Shown: positions 30,739-34,681 of the stretch, piece after piece
How positions within the stretch are numbered: position 1 is the first letter of the stretch
Layout of the letters: each line of letters opens with the position of its first letter
Origin: an uncultured Nostocoides sp.
Lineage (GTDB): Bacteria > Actinomycetota > Actinomycetes > Actinomycetales > Dermatophilaceae
DNA length: 34,681 nucleotides
Assembly (NCBI GenBank): GCA_937907685.1
Contig: CALCXF010000006.1
Span: 1 to 34,681, forward strand
Reading direction: 5' to 3'
Notes under the pieces: generated by a model
The model's input: only the letters and a program-made list of their open reading frames with translations
Told to the model about the DNA's origin: nothing
Databases searched by the model: none
Position numbers and translations under genes: made by a program

Positions 30739-32097
30739 ATGACCCAGACCACCATCCCGCGCGACACCTCGAGCCGAGGCAACGTCGCCGCCGGGGTTGA
30801 CAGCGCTGTCAGGAACGCCACGGCCGCCGCACCCGGATGGCGCGGAACCCCGCCCGCCGAGCGGGCCGCGTACCTGAGAGAGGCGGCGAGTGCCGTTCGG
30901 GCGGCCGCGGACGAGCTGGCGGACCTCCTGTGCTCGACGACGGGCCGGCTGCTGGCCGAGGCCCGCTCCTCGGCCCTGGTGGCGGCCGACCTCCTCGACG
31001 AGGCGGCCGTCGCCGGCCTGGTGAGCGGGCGAGCGCTCCCGGGCGCTCCGGGCGCCGTGGACCTCGTGCGCCCCGAGCCACGAGGCGTCGTCGGGGTCAT
31101 CACCCCGTGGAACGACCCCTACCCCGCCGCCGCCGGCCTCGTCGCGGCCGCGCTCGTCACGGGCAACACCGTCGTCCACAAGCCGTCGGAGCGCAGCGCC
31201 CCACCGGGGCGCCGGCTCACCGACCTCGTCTCCGCGTGCCTCCCCGACGGCGTCCTCGAGCTTGCCGAGGGGGATGCCGTCGCGGGCGCCGCGCTCGCCG
31301 GGCACCCGTCGGTCGACATGGTCGCCCACATCGGCAGCAGCGCAGCCGGGCAGTCGGTGCGCCTCGCCTGTGCGCGGCGAGGGGCCGCCTGCATCACCGA
31401 GAACGGTGGCAAGGACGCCCTCATCGTCGACGCGGATGTCGACCCGGTCTGGGCGGCCGAACAGGTGGCGGTCGGTGCCTTCACGAACGCCGGCCAGCTC
31501 TGCACCTCGGTCGAGCGCGTCTATGTGCACGCCTCCGTGGCGGAGACCGTGCTCGACGAGCTCGTGCGGCGGGCCGAGGCCCTCGTCGTCGGCGATCCGG
31601 TCGCCCCGGAGTCGACCATGGCGCCCCTCGTGGACGCGCGGGCGCTGCGGACCGTCGACCACCACGTCCAGGACGCCGTGCGGCGAGGTGCCCGCCTGCT
31701 CACCGGCGGCCGGGCACTCCCGGCCATGCCGACGGCATACGCCCCCACCGTGCTCGTCGACTGCACCGACGAGATGCTCGTGCTCACCGAGGAGACATTC
31801 GGACCCGTCGCCGCCGTGGCCGTGGTGGCGTCCTGGGAGGAGGCGCTCGAGCGCGCCGCCGGCGGCCGGTACGGCCTGGCCGCCACGGTGCTCACCGGCG
31901 ACAGCCGCCATGCTCTCGAGGCGATCGACCGGCTGGACGTCGGCACCGTCAAGGTCAACGCCGTCTTCGGGGGTGCCCCTGGCGGGTCGGCGGACCCCCG
32001 GCGGGACAGCGGCGGTGGCGCCGGGTACGGCCCTGACCTGCTGCGCGAGATGGTCGTGCTCAAGGCGGTGCACTGGGAGCCCGCACCGGAGCGCTGA
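30739..32097 (+). CDS. Aldehyde dehydrogenase family protein
   Basis: A 452-residue NAD(P)-dependent aldehyde dehydrogenase. Motifs include GVVGVITPWNDPYPAAAGLV, NTVVHKPSERSAPPG, HIGSSAAGQSV, catalytic Glu221 in CITENGGKDALIVDADVDP and catalytic Cys255 in FTNAGQLCTSVERVYVH, then LTEETFGPVAAVAVV. It is slightly shorter than the usual 480 residues. Substrate is unknown; it may oxidise an aldehyde formed in the adjacent glycan pathway, or be unrelated. ATG at 30739 is chosen because the protein aligns from there; the upstream frame is antisense to the carbamoyltransferase. No good Shine-Dalgarno is visible. The following GT2 gene starts two bases after its stop. Confidence 0.92.
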   Translation: MTQTTIPRDTSSRGNVAAGVDSAVRNATAAAPGWRGTPPAERAAYLREAASAVRAAADELADLLCSTTGRLLAEARSSALVAADLLDEAAVAGLVSGRALPGAPGAVDLVRPEPRGVVGVITPWNDPYPAAAGLVAAALVTGNTVVHKPSERSAPPGRRLTDLVSACLPDGVLELAEGDAVAGAALAGHPSVDMVAHIGSSAAGQSVRLACARRGAACITENGGKDALIVDADVDPVWAAEQVAVGAFTNAGQLCTSVERVYVHASVAETVLDELVRRAEALVVGDPVAPESTMAPLVDARALRTVDHHVQDAVRRGARLLTGGRALPAMPTAYAPTVLVDCTDEMLVLTEETFGPVAAVAVVASWEEALERAAGGRYGLAATVLTGDSRHALEAIDRLDVGTVKVNAVFGGAPGGSADPRRDSGGGAGYGPDLLREMVVLKAVHWEPAPER

Positions 32098-32099
32098 CG

Positions 32100-33620
32100 G
32101 TGGAGGACTCACACGTTCCGCAGCGGATCGAGGCCGAGATGGTCATCCCGGTTCGCTGGGACGACCTCGACCCTGAGAGGGAGGCCGAGTTCGAGGCGCA
32201 CCTCGGACGGCTTCGGGGGTTCTGTGACGTCACCGTCGTCGACGGGTCGGAGGGGACCTACGCCGAGCACCGCCGGACCCGGTGGGCGGGCCTCGTGCGC
32301 GTGATGCGACCGGACCCGCGGTACGGCGGCGCCAACGGCAAGGTCACCGGCGCCATGACCGGGATCGAGGTGGCCCGCCACGAGCGGGTGGTGCTGGCCG
32401 ACGACGACGTCCGCTACGACCGCCCCCACCTCGCCGCGGTCGTGCGGGCGCTGCACGGCGCCGACCTCGTCCTCCCGCAGAACTACCCGACGCACCTCCC
32501 CTGGTGGGCCTGGTGGGAGAGCGGTCGGGTCCTGCTCAACCGGGCGGTCGCGGCGGACTGGCCGGGGACGTGCGCGGTCCGGCGCAGCGTGGTCCTGGCA
32601 GCGGGCGGGTGGTCTGCGGACGTGCTCTACGAGAACCTCGAGATGGCTCGCACCATTCGGGCCGTCGGTGGTCGCGTCGTGCACCGGCCGGACCTGCTCG
32701 TCGCCCGCCGCCCGCCGCCGGTCAGGCACTTCCTCCGTCAACGGGTGCGCCAGGCGTACGAGGACCAGGCCGAGCCACTCCGTCTGGCCCTGGGCCTCGC
32801 GGTGGTGCCGACGACGCTGGCCCTGGCGAGGAGGCCGCGCCTCCTCGCCGCCGGCGCGGCCCTGGTCGTCGCCGCGGCCGAGGCGGGTCGCCGGCGGTCG
32901 GGAGGCCCGCGGGTCTTCCCGGCACACACCTCGCTCGCGGCCCCCCTGTGGGTCCTCGAACGGGGTGTGTGCACCTGGCTCGCCATGGGTGCCCGTGTCC
33001 GAGGTGGGGTCCGCTACCACGGTCACCGGATGCCGGTCGCGGCCCACTCGGCGCGCTGGCTCGCGCGGCACGTCCCCCGGCCGGATCGCCGCCCACCCGC
33101 AGTCGACGGAACGGCCCGCCGGCCCCGGCCGGGAATGGGCGGTATGGCGCTGGGTACGTCAAGACACCACCACACCCACACCACCGCAGGAGGAGATATG
33201 GCCACAACAGCACGTGACGTCATGACCGCGGGAGCAGAGTGCGTCGGCGAGAACGACACGGTGACGACCGCCGCCGAGCGGATGGCCTCCCTCGACGTGG
33301 GCGCCCTGCCGATCTGCGGCGAGGACGACCGGCTCAAAGGCATGATCACGGACCGCGACATCGTCCTCAAGGTCGTCGCACGGGGCAAGGACCCGCAGCA
33401 GTGCACCGTCGGAAGCCTTGCCGAGGGTGGCGAGGTCGTCACCATCGGCGCCGACGACTCGCTCGACGAGGCGCGCCAGACGATGGAGCGGCACCAGGTC
33501 CGCCGGCTGCCGGTCATCGACGGGCACCGGCTGGTCGGCATCGTCAGCCAGGCCGACCTCGCCCGCTCGCTGGCCGACGAGGACACCGGCAAGCTCGTGG
33601 AGTCGATCTCGCAGGAGTGA
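32100..33620 (+). CDS. GT2-like glycosyltransferase whose frame continues into a CBS-domain protein
   Basis: From GTG 32100 (GGAG eight bases upstream) the frame encodes a GT-A glycosyltransferase to about residue 330: VIPVRWDDLDPEREAEFEAH, VVLADDDVRYDRPHLAAVV with the DDD metal site, DLVLPQNYPTHLPWWAWWES and YENLEMARTIRAVGG. Two hydrophobic Ala/Leu/Val stretches near residues 235-265 may be membrane-associated. There is no stop after the transferase. The frame runs through a low-complexity linker (RRPRPGMGGMALGTSRHHH) into the CBS-domain sequence at residue 367, to give a possible 506-residue product. The linker looks like translated intergenic DNA, so loss of the transferase stop is likely; a sequencing frameshift is an alternative. 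It follows the aldehyde dehydrogenase by two bases. Confidence 0.75.
   Translation: MEDSHVPQRIEAEMVIPVRWDDLDPEREAEFEAHLGRLRGFCDVTVVDGSEGTYAEHRRTRWAGLVRVMRPDPRYGGANGKVTGAMTGIEVARHERVVLADDDVRYDRPHLAAVVRALHGADLVLPQNYPTHLPWWAWWESGRVLLNRAVAADWPGTCAVRRSVVLAAGGWSADVLYENLEMARTIRAVGGRVVHRPDLLVARRPPPVRHFLRQRVRQAYEDQAEPLRLALGLAVVPTTLALARRPRLLAAGAALVVAAAEAGRRRSGGPRVFPAHTSLAAPLWVLERGVCTWLAMGARVRGGVRYHGHRMPVAAHSARWLARHVPRPDRRPPAVDGTARRPRPGMGGMALGTSRHHHTHTTAGGDMATTARDVMTAGAECVGENDTVTTAAERMASLDVGALPICGEDDRLKGMITDRDIVLKVVARGKDPQQCTVGSLAEGGEVVTIGADDSLDEARQTMERHQVRRLPVIDGHRLVGIVSQADLARSLADEDTGKLVESISQE
33133..33157 (+). promoter_or_regulatory. Predicted SigB/SigF-like promoter of the CBS-domain gene
   Basis: GAAT (33133-33136), 15-base spacer, GGGTAC (33152-33157), fitting GNNT-N14-16-GGGTA(C/T). 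It lies 40 bases ahead of the CBS ATG, inside the open frame that continues from the GT2 gene, and would allow independent stress-type expression of the CBS protein. Confidence 0.5.
33198..33620 (+). CDS. CBS-domain pair protein
   Basis: A 140-residue protein consisting of two CBS domains: ARDVMTAGAECVGENDTVTT with LKGMITDRDIVLKVVARGKD, then EVVTIGADDSLDEARQTMER with VRRLPVIDGHRLVGIVSQAD. Such stand-alone CBS pairs bind adenosyl nucleotides and are frequent in actinobacterial stress regulons; no partner can be named here. The ATG at 33198 is supported by AGGAGGAG just upstream and by a promoter-like motif 40 bases before it. It is in the same frame as the preceding GT2 gene with no stop between them, so this product may coexist with a GT2-CBS fusion. 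A hairpin terminator follows. Confidence 0.92.
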   Translation: MATTARDVMTAGAECVGENDTVTTAAERMASLDVGALPICGEDDRLKGMITDRDIVLKVVARGKDPQQCTVGSLAEGGEVVTIGADDSLDEARQTMERHQVRRLPVIDGHRLVGIVSQADLARSLADEDTGKLVESISQE

Positions 33621-33652
33621 GCCCCCCCGCCATCCCGGGGACGACCGGCGCC

Positions 33653-33690
33653 ACGCCGGGGTGAGGACCAGCGGGTCCGCACCCCGGCGT
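33653..33690. terminator. Bidirectional hairpin between convergent CBS and P450 genes
   Basis: An 11-bp perfect stem ACGCCGGGGTG (33653-33663) / CACCCCGGCGT (33680-33690) is extended, after one A-G mismatch, by GGACC/GGTCC (33665-33669 with 33674-33678) around a four-base loop. It lies 32 bases past the CBS stop and 14 bases past the P450 stop, so it can serve both transcripts. No T-run is present. Confidence 0.75.
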
Positions 33691-33704
33691 CGCGGTGTTC
33701 CGGG

Positions 33705-34681
33705 TCAGCGCCGCCCGGTGGGATGCACGGCCGACCGGGGGGCTCTCGACGAGCGAGCCACGAGACGCACCCCGCTCGCGGGTCGGGTGGGCACCCGGTC
33801 CTGGGAGATGTCGAGGTCCTGGGCGGGGACGAACCAGTCGGCCGAGGCCAGCACCGAGCAGGAGACCGCGAGGATGCCGAGCACGACGTCCTCTCCGGGA
33901 CAGCGGTGGCCGGTGGCGACCTCGCCACCACCCTGGGGGACGAACGCGTCGGCGACGACCTCCTGGCCGCCGAGGAACCGCTCGGGGTCGAAGCGGCGAG
34001 GGTGCGGCCAGAACCGGCGGTCGCGCAGCGTGCCGACGACGTCGAGGAGGACCGTCGCCCCCTCCGGGACGACCTCGTCGTGGAGGGTGAACTCACGCCG
34101 GGCGACGGCGGCCAGCACCGGCACGAAGGGCGAGGTGCGCCGGACCTCCTGCGCGAACGCCAGGGCGAGCCGTCCCGGCCCGGAACAGGGACCGCACTCC
34201 TGCCGCTCGGCCCGTAGCCGTGCCCGCCAGTCCCTGGCGAGGACGAGCTCCCGGGCCCCGAACCCCACGAGCCGTGCCACGGCGATCGCGGGACGCAGCA
34301 CGTTCTGCAGCTCCACGGCAGCGGTGCGCACCGGGAGCAGGTGCCCGTCGGCATCCCGCCACCACGCCACGAGCTCGAGCAGTGACCCCCGCCGCGGTGC
34401 AGGCTCGCCGCGACGCGCGCAGTGAATCACCCTGACGGCCCAGGCGTCGGAGCGCCGGCGGCTCCGGCGCGCCTCGAGGTTGGCCAGGCCGACGACGGCG
34501 AAACCGTCGACGATGGCAGCCATCCGGCGGGCGATGCGGTCGGCCTCCTCCGCCGGGCACTGGATGCCGGCCCAGTGCAGCACGGCGCGGCCGATCACCC
34601 GCACGGCTTCCTCTTCGACGACGACCTCCCGGCCCGGGGTCCACGACCTCGAAGCGGCGAGCCAGCGCAGCTCCACCTCGT
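33705..34681 (-). CDS. Cytochrome P450, CYP152 fatty-acid peroxygenase type (N-terminus outside window)
   Basis: The C-terminal 325 or so residues of a P450; the frame is open to the window edge, so roughly the first 90-100 residues lie outside. The heme-ligand region is FVPQGGGEVATGHRCPGE with the Cys codon at 33900-33902. The I-helix reads ELQNVLRPAIAVARLVGFGA: the Arg-Pro pair replaces the acid-alcohol pair of ordinary P450s. Both this and the QGGG...GHRCPGE heme loop mark the CYP152 (P450-BSbeta/SPalpha/OleT) family, which uses hydrogen peroxide to hydroxylate or decarboxylate fatty acids without a redox partner. The K-helix/ERR region is LLDVVGTLRDRRFWPHPRRF, followed by DPERF. It is convergent with the CBS gene. 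Confidence 0.9.
   Translation of the reverse strand, partial: EVELRWLAASRSWTPGREVVVEEEAVRVIGRAVLHWAGIQCPAEEADRIARRMAAIVDGFAVVGLANLEARRSRRRSDAWAVRVIHCARRGEPAPRRGSLLELVAWWRDADGHLLPVRTAAVELQNVLRPAIAVARLVGFGARELVLARDWRARLRAERQECGPCSGPGRLALAFAQEVRRTSPFVPVLAAVARREFTLHDEVVPEGATVLLDVVGTLRDRRFWPHPRRFDPERFLGGQEVVADAFVPQGGGEVATGHRCPGEDVVLGILAVSCSVLASADWFVPAQDLDISQDRVPTRPASGVRLVARSSRAPRSAVHPTGRR

Overview
The window is gene-dense, very GC-rich DNA with many GTG starts, stop/start overlaps of the GTGA/ATGA type, GAF-ANTAR regulators and an ECF sigma factor of the TPR-tailed kind. This points to a free-living actinomycete. A member of the Micrococcales/Intrasporangiaceae type is plausible but only inferred. 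I saw no RNA genes, insertion sequences, CRISPR arrays or phage genes. No gene-free stretch reaches 300 bases; the longest gaps (3463-3626, 8043-8199, 16262-16413, 19313-19467) hold promoters, operators or a terminator. Bases 1-72 hold nothing I can recognise.

Left part (73-12906): a DUF808 membrane protein; a class I methyltransferase; a DGPF/YCII protein translationally coupled to an ECF42-type sigma factor; and a carbohydrate-uptake locus. The uptake locus has a LacI regulator, a lipoprotein binding protein and two CUT1 permeases on the minus strand, diverging from a glycogen-debranching-type glucosidase. Two copies of one 13-bp operator lie in the shared promoter region. An ABC-2 export-type transporter (one ATPase, two 267-residue permeases) follows.

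Middle (13035-19312): a zinc alcohol dehydrogenase coupled to an FAD-Rieske oxidoreductase, a PncC/CinA-type amidohydrolase, two overlapping GAF-ANTAR genes, and an SDR coupled to a DUF4383 membrane protein.

Right part (19468-33620): a glycan locus. A UDP-glucuronate decarboxylase-like gene leads on the plus strand. It faces a tightly overlapping eight-gene minus-strand operon: O-carbamoyltransferase, GT2-GmhB fusion, GT9, glycosyltransferase, GT4-GmhA fusion, HldE-like kinase/adenylyltransferase, SDR, GT9. Together GmhA, HldE and GmhB supply every step from sedoheptulose 7-phosphate to an ADP-heptose, and GT9 is the heptosyltransferase family. This ADP-heptose pathway, with two of its enzymes fused to glycosyltransferases, in what looks like a Gram-positive is the most interesting content here. 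An aldehyde dehydrogenase and another GT2 diverge from the operon. The GT2 reading frame runs without a stop into a CBS-domain gene that has its own promoter-like motif and ribosome binding site. The window ends inside a CYP152-type P450.

A recurring motif, GNNT-N15/16-GGGTA(C/T), resembling actinobacterial general-stress sigma (SigB/SigF) promoters, stands before the alcohol dehydrogenase, DUF4383, decarboxylase and CBS genes, with a near match before the carbamoyltransferase.
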